The notes under the pieces were generated by a model. That model ran no database searches and had not been told where the DNA came from. It saw nothing but the letters and a program-made list of their open reading frames with translations. The translations under genes were made by a program, and so were the position numbers. DNA of 64,000 nucleotides, from positions 1 through 64,000 of the forward strand of contig NZ_AAUW01000012.1 of assembly GCF_000168975.1 (NCBI RefSeq). Reading direction: 5' to 3'. Source of the DNA: Roseibium aggregatum IAM 12614. GTDB lineage: Bacteria; Pseudomonadota; Alphaproteobacteria; Rhizobiales; Stappiaceae. Shown in pieces: positions 1 to 7,911 of this stretch (position 1 is its first letter; the number at the start of each line of letters is the position of its first letter).

Positions 1-1
1 C

Positions 2-432
2 TACCTCGACAAGATCGCTGTCCTTCTGGCCGGACACGCGGCAGAAGAACTTTTTTCGATGAGGCGTCAGACGGAGCCGGTTTGGTTGCAGGCTCAGATC
101 TGGAGCAGGCAACGATGGTTGCTGCCCAGCTGGTGGCCTGCTCAGGCCTGTCGAGCAATCTGGTTTTCAAGGCCAATTTGACAGGAGCAGAGCTCAAGAG
201 AATGGTTCGGGACAATGACAGGTTTTCCAGAGAGTGCGATCTGATCTTGAAAACACAGATGCAGCGGGTACGAGAAATCCTGGAAGCGAACAAGCCGACT
301 ATTCAATCAATTGCAGTGGATCTGAAAAAATCAGCGAAGCTCGAACGGCATCAGCTTTCAGAGCATTTGGGTAAAAATACAGAGATTTCGCCATCCGTAG
401 ATTCAACAATCATAAAATTGGCGAGAACCTAA
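2..432 (+). pseudogene. C-terminal part of FtsH-like M41 zinc metalloprotease, frameshifted
   Basis: Frame 2 from base 2 reads YLDKIAVLLAGHAAEELF and then frame 1 continues FFDEASDGAG and SDLEQATMVAAQ up to the stop at 430-432. Joined, this matches the post-active-site helices of the FtsH/M41 family (AGxxAEE, then SDLExAT). The two frames meet in the six-T run at 51-56; a seventh T, or a -1 slip there, would restore one frame. Without it, frame 2 stops near base 180. The N-terminal part, including any AAA+ domain and the HEXXH site, lies outside the window. It could be a pseudogene, a sequencing error in a homopolymer or programmed frameshifting. The tail after about residue 110 is not FtsH-like. 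Confidence 0.65.
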
Positions 433-1023
433 ATGCTGCTTCTTATCGTTAATCTCGGTTCACTCTTCCCCAGGGCTCCCCTAGTTCGAAAAAACCTGGT
501 AGTAGCTCTCTCCCCGAAACGCCGGTCGCAAATGGGTTGCGATGCGTGTTTCGACTTCGGCTTCACCCACCAGCTCAGTCTGGCAGGAAATAGGAGGTAG
601 CCGACCATGACTTTCATGCACAACAATTCGGCTCTCCGCGAAGCCGCACAAGATCTCCCGATACACAACGCTTGAGTTGGGTAACCGACCGCCTGCGTGA
701 TGTCTGACATTCGACATCCGCCGGAGTTGGTTCCCTTCTGCTGTCTCGTCGTGACCTCACCGGTCATGGCGCGCAGTTTCTGTTGCTGATGTCGGGAAAC
801 GATACCCACTGATTGTCGTTTTAACCGGCACAGCAACTCTCCCCTCAAGTGTTCGAGTTTCGAACCCGCCACTGCGCGGGAACAGGAGAATTGTGCCATG
901 TGGAATGCATTGAACCGTATCTGCTCGCTTGCCCAGTCCGGGCTCTGCCGATGCCGGTGGTTCCGCCTGCTGAATTGCTGCCGTGAACAGTCACGTCAGG
1001 ACCAAGTAGGAAAGGAAACCACC
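433..1023. other. Non-coding leader region upstream of tnsA
   Basis: Nearly 600 bp with no convincing gene on either strand. This is where one end of the Tn7-like element and the tnsA promoter should lie. Short inverted repeats are visible: GATGTC/GACATC around 700-719 and GTTCGA/TCGAAC around 851-865. I did not find a clear TGT...ACA terminus or an array of similar TnsB sites. A good ribosome-binding site, AGGAG at 884-888, precedes an ATG at 898 that is in frame with tnsA. Confidence 0.45.
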
Positions 1024-1698
1024 ATGTCCAACGACAACTTTAATTTCTTCAAGTCTCGCAAGCCGTCCAAGCGTTCTCGCAGGGGAACCCTGAAGTCCTC
1101 TGCCTCGTCCCGGAGCTTTTACCCGAACGACACCCTGGACAGCTGGGCCTTCTGCGAAAGCACCTTGGAGCGAGAACTCCTGACCATCGTGCTTGTGCAC
1201 CCCAGCGTCGTCGGGGTTCAGGAACAGCCTGAGGCTGTCACCTACATCGACGACGACGGCAAGGAGCGGACGCATACGTTCGACTTTCGGATCCGTCTCT
1301 GCGACGGCCGGACGATCGTTGTCGACGTCAAGGCTGACAGCCGGCGCTTGAAGAGCGGGATCGATGAGGTTCACCGGCTCATCCAGGAGCAGCACCCCGG
1401 CTATGCGGACAAGTTCATTGTCCGCACCGATCGCGAGATCTCTCGCGACGGTGTCCGGAACGCAGAGCTGATCCTGCGGGCACGCACCCTCTGGGATGAG
1501 GAAGCCATCGAAGAGCTGCGCCGGCACCTCGCCTCGATGCACGGGGTTTTCCGGTTGGCTTCTCTCGTCGCCCTCTTCGACAGCGAAGCCGCCGGTTTCA
1601 ACGCCGTCCTCAACCTCATCGACGCCCAGGAGCTGAAGCCGGTGACCCGCGGTCGGATCAACGACAACACCGAGCTTGAGATCTGCAAGGCCGCTTAA
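1024..1698 (+). CDS. tnsA: TnsA-like transposon endonuclease
   Basis: In Tn7-type transposition TnsA cuts the 5' strands at the element ends, as partner of TnsB. The 224-residue protein has the restriction-endonuclease-like pattern of TnsA: glutamates in ESTLERELL (E45, E49, E51), QEQPEAV, then D87 in HTFDFRI and K103 in VDVKAD. Downstream is a winged-helix-like C-terminal part. The ATG at 1024 is preceded by AGGAAAGGA at 1008-1016, the same site used by the next two genes. An in-frame ATG at 898 with its own AGGAG would add 42 residues containing five cysteines, so a longer form is possible. It starts the operon, 18 nt before the next gene. Fairly sure of family. Confidence 0.85.
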   Translation: MSNDNFNFFKSRKPSKRSRRGTLKSSASSRSFYPNDTLDSWAFCESTLERELLTIVLVHPSVVGVQEQPEAVTYIDDDGKERTHTFDFRIRLCDGRTIVVDVKADSRRLKSGIDEVHRLIQEQHPGYADKFIVRTDREISRDGVRNAELILRARTLWDEEAIEELRRHLASMHGVFRLASLVALFDSEAAGFNAVLNLIDAQELKPVTRGRINDNTELEICKAA

Positions 1699-1716
1699 CA
1701 GGAAAGGAATTGGAAC

Positions 1717-2313
1717 ATGACTGAACTCACCGGCAACAACCAGATCGCAGATGTGGCCTCCGGATCCGATACTCGGATCCGGCTCGATCCCGAAGCAAGG
1801 ATCTGGATCAATGGACGCCCGTACGTCGTGGTGACGTTGGATGAAACGACCAACGTGCTGCGGCGTGTGGACCTCCCTCGCGTCTTCGCGCGTTTCACCG
1901 ACGCCGACCTCAGGAAGCTGATTGCCCGAGGTCGCTTGATCCAGGACTACGGAGCGCTTTCCCCGTTCGAGCGTAGCCTCCGGTACAATCCGGAAGTTAC
2001 GTTCTGGCACCTGGACCCGGATGTTGCCGATAGCGTGATTTTCCGGATGTACTTCTGCTTTGGGCTTCTTGAACTGGACCGGAAGGGGAAGCTCCCGCGA
2101 GGCGATGCCTCCATGGAAGTCGCGATCAGCCAAATCTACGAACGCTGGATGCGCCGGATTTCAAAGTGGGAAGGTTCCTGCCGGCGTCTCCCCACCAACA
2201 AATGTCCGAAACCTAGAACCGTCCGGGATTGGCTTCGGAAATTCGAAGCCAGTGACTTTGAGCCCATGGCGCTCTGCCCGCAGCAACACAAGCGCATCAT
2301 CTGGAGCCGGTGA
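1717..2313 (+). CDS. Stand-alone paralog of the TnsB N-terminal DNA-binding region, no DDE domain
   Basis: This 198-residue protein lines up along nearly its whole length with residues 1-206 of the TnsB encoded just downstream. Shared blocks include MxELxxNQI, VLRRVDxPxV, the L(I/V)AxG segment and, near the C-terminus, a helix-turn-helix-like stretch (TVRDWLRKFEASDF here, TVRRWLQKYEAANF in TnsB) followed by MALCPxxHK. It stops where TnsB goes on to its RNase H-like catalytic domain, so it should bind DNA but not cut or join it. The leader AACAGGAAAGGAATT and the first codons are also repeated before tnsB, which points to a tandem duplication. It could modulate end binding, repress the operon or bridge TnsA and TnsB; no function is shown. 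Confidence 0.85.
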   Translation: MTELTGNNQIADVASGSDTRIRLDPEARIWINGRPYVVVTLDETTNVLRRVDLPRVFARFTDADLRKLIARGRLIQDYGALSPFERSLRYNPEVTFWHLDPDVADSVIFRMYFCFGLLELDRKGKLPRGDASMEVAISQIYERWMRRISKWEGSCRRLPTNKCPKPRTVRDWLRKFEASDFEPMALCPQQHKRIIWSR

Positions 2314-2378
2314 CGCGCCGCCCCTCACGAACTCTCCCCGATATCCGGAATGCATCCCAACAGGAAAGGAATTTGAAC

Positions 2379-4562
2379 ATGCTTGAACTCAACACGAACC
2401 AGATCGTCGCCTCCACGTCCGCCTCGCGGATCCGCTTCGCTCCCCATTCCGAAGTCATCATCAAGGGAGTTTCGTATACCGAAGTTCTCTCTGATAAAGA
2501 GTTCTGCGTTCTGCGGCGCGTCGACAACCCGGACGTCCACAAGAAGTTCACTTACGTTGAGCTGAACGACCTTGTCGCGCAGGGACTCCTTACTGAGGAA
2601 CGAGGCGCATTTGACCTCTCCAAGCAGGCTCTCAAGATCGGTCCCAACGTCAGGCTTTCCGACCTGAAGCCGGAAGTCGCGGAACTCGTTCATTTCCGCC
2701 AGTTCATCTGCGATGAATTTCTCAAGATGGAAGCGGCCAGTGAGGCGTCGCGCAGTGACGCAGCGCTGGAGCTGGCGATCGCGATCCTCCATGGCAAGTG
2801 GAGCACTCTGCTTGCGCAGCGTGCTCCTGGGACCCGGTTCAGCAGCCAGCAGACGAAGGGATCTTTCGGGATTCCGAGACCCAGCACCGTCCGCCGGTGG
2901 CTTCAGAAGTACGAAGCGGCAAACTTCAATGTGATGGCGCTATGTCCCATGAAGCACAAGTGCGGCAACCGGTCGGATCGCCTTCATCCGGACGTCCGGG
3001 CGCTTCTGCGCAATGGCGCTTTGGAATATGCCAGCCTCCTGAAGCCGACCATGGAGAAGGTCTATGACAAATTTGTCGAACATTTCGACGGGCTGAATGA
3101 AGCCCGCGCCGAAAAAGGGCTGCCGGCCCTGCCGCTGCCGAGCAAGGCGGCAATGCGTGCGGAAATTCGCAAGCTGGCGCCCTATCACGTCGATGCCGGT
3201 CGGCATGGCGTCCCGTTTGCGAAGAAGAAATACGCCTACATTCAGGGCAAGCATGACCCGGAATGGCCCTTGCAGCTCGTCGAGATGGACGAGTGGCAGG
3301 TCTCGCTTCAAGCGCTGCTCCAGGGCGATCCCGTTTGGGAAGGGTTGGGCATCACTGCAAAGAAGGAATTGGACGAAGAAGTCGGGCGCATGCAGCTCTC
3401 AGCGGCCATCGATGTTCGAACCAAGTGCATCCTGGCGATGCAGCTGGCTCGTACGGCGACTGCTGATCTCGCCATCGCCACTTTGAAAATGGCAATGACC
3501 GACAAAGGCGATATCGCTATGGCCTCAGGTTGCGACACCCCCTGGGATATGGCCGGTCGCATCCAAATGGTCCGCGTGGACAACGGTTCGGCTTATCTTG
3601 CCGATGCATTCAGCACCTCAGCGATCAATGCCGGGATTGCCGTCGACTACGCCGTTGCCGGCGCGCCCCATCTACGCGGCTCAATCGAGCGTGTGTTCAG
3701 CAGCTTCCACACCGGTGTCATTTCGCTCTTTGAAGGACGCACCTTCACCAATGTCGTGGACAGGGGAGAGTACCAGGCAGAGGCTCGAGCGACTCTCACG
3801 ATTGATAAGCTCAGTGAGGCGCTCGTGCGGTGGGTCGTCGATGTCTACCACAATACTCCCCATGGCGGCCTGGGCGGCCGCTCGCCAAGGGAGGTCTGGC
3901 TTGAACTCAAAAACAAGGTCGGTGTCCCTCTGTCGCCCCGGGAGGACGAAATGCGTGCCTGCTTCGGGATCACCGTTGAGCGCGATCTCCGCAGTGAAGG
4001 TATCCAGCTTTACTGCAACAAGTACCAGTCCACGGAGCTTCAACGCATTCGTCGGGAGTTTCGTCTCCGGAAGAAGTTGAGGGTTCGCTTCGATCCGGAC
4101 GATATCGGACACATCTCCGTCGAAACGCCCAAGGGCTGGCTCAAGGTCCCGTGCACCACGCCGGAGATGCATGGAATTCCGCTGGAAGCGCATGTCGAAA
4201 ACCGGCAGCGCATGCTGGCAAGATACGGTGAAGAAGCCGCCCGCTCTGCCCCGATTGTCAAAAAGGCCCTCGCCGACCTTCGTCGTCTTGCAGATGAATC
4301 CCGCGCCCGCCGCGGCATCGCATCGCCGGTCTTCACCGCCACCAACCTCGCCCATCTCGAAGCCCATTTCTCTGACGACCGTGTGCGGGTCGATGAGGCG
4401 TTCGACGGCGACATCCTGGGGCTCGATGAACCCGATGACGCCGGAGTGGCAGGTGATCCGGGAGCTGCCGGTGAGACCACCGCGTCACTGGTCAGGGACT
4501 CCATGCCGTTCCTGGGCGACGACGATGATGACGATGACTTCGAATATGTTCTGGAGGACTGA
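2379..4562 (+). CDS. tnsB: TnsB-like DDE transposase
   Basis: TnsB binds the element ends, makes the 3'-strand cuts and joins them to target DNA. The 727-residue protein has an N-terminal DNA-binding region (about 1-210), a linker, an RNase H-fold integrase core with D304 in EMDEWQ, D401 in VDNGSAY and E437 in SIERVFSSF (35 residues between the last two), and a Mu-transposase-type C-terminal beta region. The protein ends in an acidic tail with seven aspartates in a row, fitting a TnsC-contacting tail. An ATG at 2310 is in frame, but the 2379 start has AGGAAAGGA at 2362-2370 and matches the start of the upstream paralog. It is followed 1 nt later by tnsC. Confidence 0.9.
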   Translation: MLELNTNQIVASTSASRIRFAPHSEVIIKGVSYTEVLSDKEFCVLRRVDNPDVHKKFTYVELNDLVAQGLLTEERGAFDLSKQALKIGPNVRLSDLKPEVAELVHFRQFICDEFLKMEAASEASRSDAALELAIAILHGKWSTLLAQRAPGTRFSSQQTKGSFGIPRPSTVRRWLQKYEAANFNVMALCPMKHKCGNRSDRLHPDVRALLRNGALEYASLLKPTMEKVYDKFVEHFDGLNEARAEKGLPALPLPSKAAMRAEIRKLAPYHVDAGRHGVPFAKKKYAYIQGKHDPEWPLQLVEMDEWQVSLQALLQGDPVWEGLGITAKKELDEEVGRMQLSAAIDVRTKCILAMQLARTATADLAIATLKMAMTDKGDIAMASGCDTPWDMAGRIQMVRVDNGSAYLADAFSTSAINAGIAVDYAVAGAPHLRGSIERVFSSFHTGVISLFEGRTFTNVVDRGEYQAEARATLTIDKLSEALVRWVVDVYHNTPHGGLGGRSPREVWLELKNKVGVPLSPREDEMRACFGITVERDLRSEGIQLYCNKYQSTELQRIRREFRLRKKLRVRFDPDDIGHISVETPKGWLKVPCTTPEMHGIPLEAHVENRQRMLARYGEEAARSAPIVKKALADLRRLADESRARRGIASPVFTATNLAHLEAHFSDDRVRVDEAFDGDILGLDEPDDAGVAGDPGAAGETTASLVRDSMPFLGDDDDDDDFEYVLED

Positions 4563-4563
4563 G

Positions 4564-5658
4564 ATGCAGACTGAAATGACCCACGATGAAACTGCCGCGG
4601 CTGAAGCGCCGGCACAAAATGAAGGAACCCACCATCGACGAAAGCGCAATTCGGAAGTCGCGGTCCTTCAGGCGCAGCTGAAGCACACGTACTACCCGCA
4701 CGCCCGTGACCGTGCGCTTCTCGACCAGCTCAACAAGCTCTTGGACGATTTCGAGGATTTTGATGAAATTGCCGACCAGGCGGGTCTCAGCCGCGTTGGT
4801 CGGCTGAACGAAGGCCGGGCCGTCGTCGTCGTTGGCGAATCCGGTGCCGGCAAGTCCCGCTCTCTGGAGCGCGCCTTTGCCAAACTCGGGATGACCGACC
4901 GATCGGACAAGACCTTTGTCGTCTCCGTCCGGGCTCCCTCTCCGTGCAACCTCAAGCAGCTTGGCATCGAGATCCTGGATGGCCTGCGCTATCCGGTTGA
5001 ACGTGACCTTCGGGAAAACGTCGTTTGGCGCCTGGTCCGGGAACAGCTTGCCATGCGTAAGATCAGCTTCCTGCACATTGATGAATTGCAGCATCTGACA
5101 CAGCTGAACAACCCGGCCGAAGCCCTCAAGGTGTGCGATACCCTCAAGGGCCTGATGCAGAATTCGGATTGGCCGATGTGGCTGATCCTGTCCGGCATGC
5201 CCAAACTCGCGCACATCATCGAGAGTGACTTCCAGCTGCGCCGCCGCAGCACCTTTGTTCGCCTTGACCAGCTAACCACCTGCAAGGAAGACCTGAAGGA
5301 AATCCGAAACGTTCTCGGCAATATTGGTCAAAAAGCGGAATTGACCCTCGACGACCTTCCAATTCAGGAACTCGCCAGCCGTCTGCTCCATGGCACTGAG
5401 GGTCGCCTGGGATATCTCATTGAGGTCGTCCAGGAAGCTTTTTCCCTGACGCTGCAAGAGGGGCGGAAGACCCCCCTCATGGGTGATTTCGAGCGAGCCT
5501 ATGAGGCCAAGACCGGTTGCCGCCCGGAGCACAACGTCTTCGCCGACGGCGTCGAGTGGCAGAACGTTGACGTCCGCAACACGCTCTTTCCCGACCAGGA
5601 CATCGAGGAAAAACCGAACCCCGGCAATCGACGTCGTAACGCCGTGCGAGGCGCATGA
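4564..5658 (+). CDS. tnsC: TnsC-like AAA+ transposition regulator
   Basis: TnsC is the ATPase that links the target selector (TniQ/TnsD) to the TnsAB transposase. The 364-residue protein has Walker A GESGAGKS at 91-98 and Walker B FLHIDELQHL with D173/E174. Sensor-type segments (ILSGMPKLAHII) and an arginine-rich RRRSTFVRL follow, typical of the TnsC/TniB family. The ATG at 4564 follows the tnsB stop by 1 nt, with GGAGG at 4553-4557 inside the tnsB tail, so the two are probably translationally coupled. The long upstream extension of the frame is only tnsB in another phase. The basic C-terminus (GNRRRNAVRGA) overlaps the tniQ start. Confidence 0.9.
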   Translation: MQTEMTHDETAAAEAPAQNEGTHHRRKRNSEVAVLQAQLKHTYYPHARDRALLDQLNKLLDDFEDFDEIADQAGLSRVGRLNEGRAVVVVGESGAGKSRSLERAFAKLGMTDRSDKTFVVSVRAPSPCNLKQLGIEILDGLRYPVERDLRENVVWRLVREQLAMRKISFLHIDELQHLTQLNNPAEALKVCDTLKGLMQNSDWPMWLILSGMPKLAHIIESDFQLRRRSTFVRLDQLTTCKEDLKEIRNVLGNIGQKAELTLDDLPIQELASRLLHGTEGRLGYLIEVVQEAFSLTLQEGRKTPLMGDFERAYEAKTGCRPEHNVFADGVEWQNVDVRNTLFPDQDIEEKPNPGNRRRNAVRGA

Positions 5659-7520
5659 GCATGAAACTCGATCCCTTCTACGTCCCCACCTGTCACCCGG
5701 AAGAAACCCTCACGAGCTTCGTGTCGCGCGTCGCCGCCATGGCATCTCGCAGTGCCCGCGACTTCTGCCTCGACATGGGCCTGAACTTCCAGTCCCTGTG
5801 CGATGGCGACCAGAACGCGGTTGGCGCCTTCGCCGAGCTTGCCGGCTTCGATAACGGAAGTTTCCCGGGCGCCATTCTTGAGCGCACCGGCGACCGTTCT
5901 TTCAAGATGAACGCCGAACCCCTTCCCAGGGCGTCGCTTCGCCGCTCGACGGTTCGCGTCTGTCCTCACTGCATCAAGGCAGATCTGGAGTGCAGCGCTG
6001 ACCATGAGAGGGTTCGGCCATATGGCCGCTGGTCCTGGATGATTGCATCCGTCCGGACCTGCTCGAAACACAATACGCCTCTGATCGTGGCCGCGAACGA
6101 CGATAACCCTCAGATGCTGCACGACTTCTCGCAGCATCTTCAACCCTTTGCGGAGGAGATCGACCGGCATGTTGCCGAGGCACGTGACCGGATGCCGTCG
6201 GACTTCGAGACCTATGTCCAAAGCCGCATCAAAGGCCAACCGTCCAAGTTCTGGCTCTCGTCCCTCCCCGCCTACGCCGCCGCCCGGTTCTGCGAAATCA
6301 TCGGAGCCACCAAGATCCATGGCGCCCAGGTGATGGCGGAGAGCCTGTCGGAGGACCAATGGTACGACGCCGGCCAGGCCGGCTTTGAGATTGCCGCACA
6401 TGGCCCCGAGAGCATCCGGGTGCACCTCAACGACATGCAGCGGGCATTCATGCAGACGCGACACGCGTGGGGCCCCAAGCAGATCTATGGACGTCTCTAT
6501 GAATGGTTGGCGCATGAAACCGGCGACACCGCTTACGACGCTCTCCGCGAGATCATCACCGAGCATGCTTTCAACACGCTGCCCATGGGACCTGACGACG
6601 AAATCTTCGGCAAACGACCGGTCAAACGGATCATTCACTCCATCCACTCCGCCCACCTTGAAACCGGCGCCCATCCAAAGCGGCTTCGAAAGGTTCTCCA
6701 TGCGGTCGGTTTGATTGCTGATGAACAGATTGCCCTGTCAAACGAACGAACCCTGTTCCGTGCCGACGACGCCAAGTTCTATCTGGACCGGATCGAAGAG
6801 AGCATGTCCCTCAAGCAGGCCCGGGCCTACATCAACGCGCCTCGTCCCGTTGACCGGCGACTGTTCGAGGCAGGTATTCTGAAGCCCTGGCTCCAAGGCG
6901 GAACAGATGTCTTCAAGAACCATGCCTTCGCAAAACGCGATCTCGACGAATTCCTGTCAGCGTTGGCTGCTGGAACAGCGCCAGTAACGGATGAAGAAAA
7001 GTCCTTGGAGCCAATCCTGCGTGCAGCGAAGATGGCGAACTGCTCCACACTGGAAGTCGTGCAACTGATCCTGGACAATCGCCTGGGCACGATCCGAACG
7101 GATCCGGACCTGACTGGCTTTCTTGCCGTACTCGTCGATCCGGAGGAAGTGAAGTCACTTGTCCGTCGGGAGGACCACGGCGGATATTCGCTTCGCGAAG
7201 TCGAGCAGAAGCTGAAGACCACGACATGGGTGATCAAGGCGCTCATCGAGCAAAATCACCTTGAGGCTGAAATCGCGGTCAACCCGATCAACCGCTGCCC
7301 GCAGACCATCGTGAAGCGAGACGTCCTGACCGCCTTTATGGACAAGTTCGAGACCGCCAGTTCCCTTGCCCGCAGATCGGGGTCTCATCTCCAGACCATG
7401 ATGAAACGCCTTGATGGTTTGGGCGTCGGCCCCGCCTTTCCCAAGGACCAGATCCCGGCAACCTTCTATGCGTTGGACCAGGTCCGGTTAGCCGATCCGG
7501 ATCTCATTCCGGCGCCCTGA
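5655..7520 (+). CDS. tniQ: TniQ/TnsD-family target-selection protein
   Basis: TniQ-family proteins recognise the attachment site, or a guide complex, and recruit TnsC. The 621-residue protein opens with the family hallmark PxPxxxETLTSFVSR-like segment (HPEETLTSFVSRVA). It carries a zinc finger with C103-P-H-C106 and C136-S-K-H139. The remaining 480 residues lack Walker or nuclease motifs and include several helix-turn-helix-like stretches, for example SLRKVEQKL-type and SLKQARAYINAP. Its size fits TnsD-like rather than short Cascade-linked TniQ proteins. The ATG overlaps the tnsC stop (ATGA). It is the last gene of the operon and is followed by a strong terminator. Confidence 0.85.
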   Translation: MSMKLDPFYVPTCHPEETLTSFVSRVAAMASRSARDFCLDMGLNFQSLCDGDQNAVGAFAELAGFDNGSFPGAILERTGDRSFKMNAEPLPRASLRRSTVRVCPHCIKADLECSADHERVRPYGRWSWMIASVRTCSKHNTPLIVAANDDNPQMLHDFSQHLQPFAEEIDRHVAEARDRMPSDFETYVQSRIKGQPSKFWLSSLPAYAAARFCEIIGATKIHGAQVMAESLSEDQWYDAGQAGFEIAAHGPESIRVHLNDMQRAFMQTRHAWGPKQIYGRLYEWLAHETGDTAYDALREIITEHAFNTLPMGPDDEIFGKRPVKRIIHSIHSAHLETGAHPKRLRKVLHAVGLIADEQIALSNERTLFRADDAKFYLDRIEESMSLKQARAYINAPRPVDRRLFEAGILKPWLQGGTDVFKNHAFAKRDLDEFLSALAAGTAPVTDEEKSLEPILRAAKMANCSTLEVVQLILDNRLGTIRTDPDLTGFLAVLVDPEEVKSLVRREDHGGYSLREVEQKLKTTTWVIKALIEQNHLEAEIAVNPINRCPQTIVKRDVLTAFMDKFETASSLARRSGSHLQTMMKRLDGLGVGPAFPKDQIPATFYALDQVRLADPDLIPAP

Positions 7521-7547
7521 ACCGGCAGCCTCGCGACCGTCGATGAC

Positions 7548-7573
7548 GCCTCCCACTCCGGGAGGCTTTTTTT
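7548..7573 (+). terminator. Rho-independent terminator of the tns operon
   Basis: A perfect 7-bp stem GCCTCCC/GGGAGGC with a 5-nt loop is followed by seven T residues. It lies 28 bp after the tniQ stop. Confidence 0.85.
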
Positions 7574-7611
7574 GTGCCTGCCGTCCAGATTTCAAGGACT
7601 TAGGCTTCTAT

Positions 7612-7733
7612 TGAGCCAGATTATTCATGTATTTGAGTACGACTTTGGCCGAAACCCGGGAATGACTGAGCCAAAATTGAAAATAAAGCTGTTTAATTTC
7701 AATGACTTATTTTCTCCATGAGCCATACTATGC
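7612..7733 (+). repeat. Three TGAGCCA-type direct repeats, possible TnsB sites
   Basis: TGAGCCA occurs at 7612-7618, 7667-7673 and 7719-7725, spaced 55 and 52 bp apart in an AT-rich stretch. The first and third copies agree further, TGAGCCAnnnTATnCAT. Repeated sites of this spacing are what a transposase-bound Tn7-like end looks like. The same motif was not found upstream of tnsA, so this is only suggestive. Confidence 0.35.
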
Positions 7734-7853
7734 ATTCACGTACACGGCCAGCACCGGCCGGAGGTTTGGATTTGATTGCTTTCAAAGCTTAGCCGGGAGT
7801 TCGCCCAGGCCGGTGTCCACCAGCCACAGCGCGGCTCCCGGCGCCCAGACGAA

Positions 7854-7888
7854 AAAACCCGCCCGTCGGAAACGATCGGGCGGGTTTT
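7854..7888. terminator. Bidirectional terminator-like hairpin
   Basis: AAAACCCGCCCG and CGGGCGGGTTTT form a 12-bp stem around an 11-nt loop, with A and T tracts on the outer sides, so it could stop transcription from either direction. No gene ends close by, which suggests a lost neighbour. Confidence 0.6.
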
Positions 7889-7911
7889 GTTGTTCAGCGA
7901 GTCTTCCTTAC

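Larger units (their letters stand above)
433..7760 (+). mobile_element. Tn7-like transposition module (tnsA, solo TnsB-N, tnsB, tnsC, tniQ)
   Basis: Five co-directional genes form a heteromeric transposase operon of the Tn7/Tn5053 class: TnsA nuclease, a TnsB-N paralog, TnsB DDE transposase, TnsC AAA+ regulator and a TniQ target selector. tnsB and tnsC are 1 nt apart, and tnsC and tniQ overlap by ATGA. No tnsE, second tniQ, cas gene or CRISPR array is seen. The outer limits are uncertain. The left end should lie between the M41 fragment and tnsA. The right end may be at the TGAGCCA repeats near 7612-7733, or beyond 11223 if the caspase/hydrolase pair is cargo. No inverted terminal repeat or target-site duplication was identified. 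Confidence 0.6.

Noticed and set aside
433-1023. Clear Tn7-type left end with TGT terminus and repeated TnsB sites
   Set aside because: I looked for TGT...ACA and for copies of the TGAGCCA motif and found none convincing.
991-2133. Long minus-strand frame of 380 codons over tnsA and the TnsB-N paralog
   Set aside because: It is antisense to two well-supported genes, its protein looks like no family, and long empty frames are common opposite high-GC genes.
433-7760. CRISPR-guided (Cascade or Cas12k) transposon
   Set aside because: No cas gene, repeat-spacer array or short second TniQ was seen; tniQ is long and TnsD-like.
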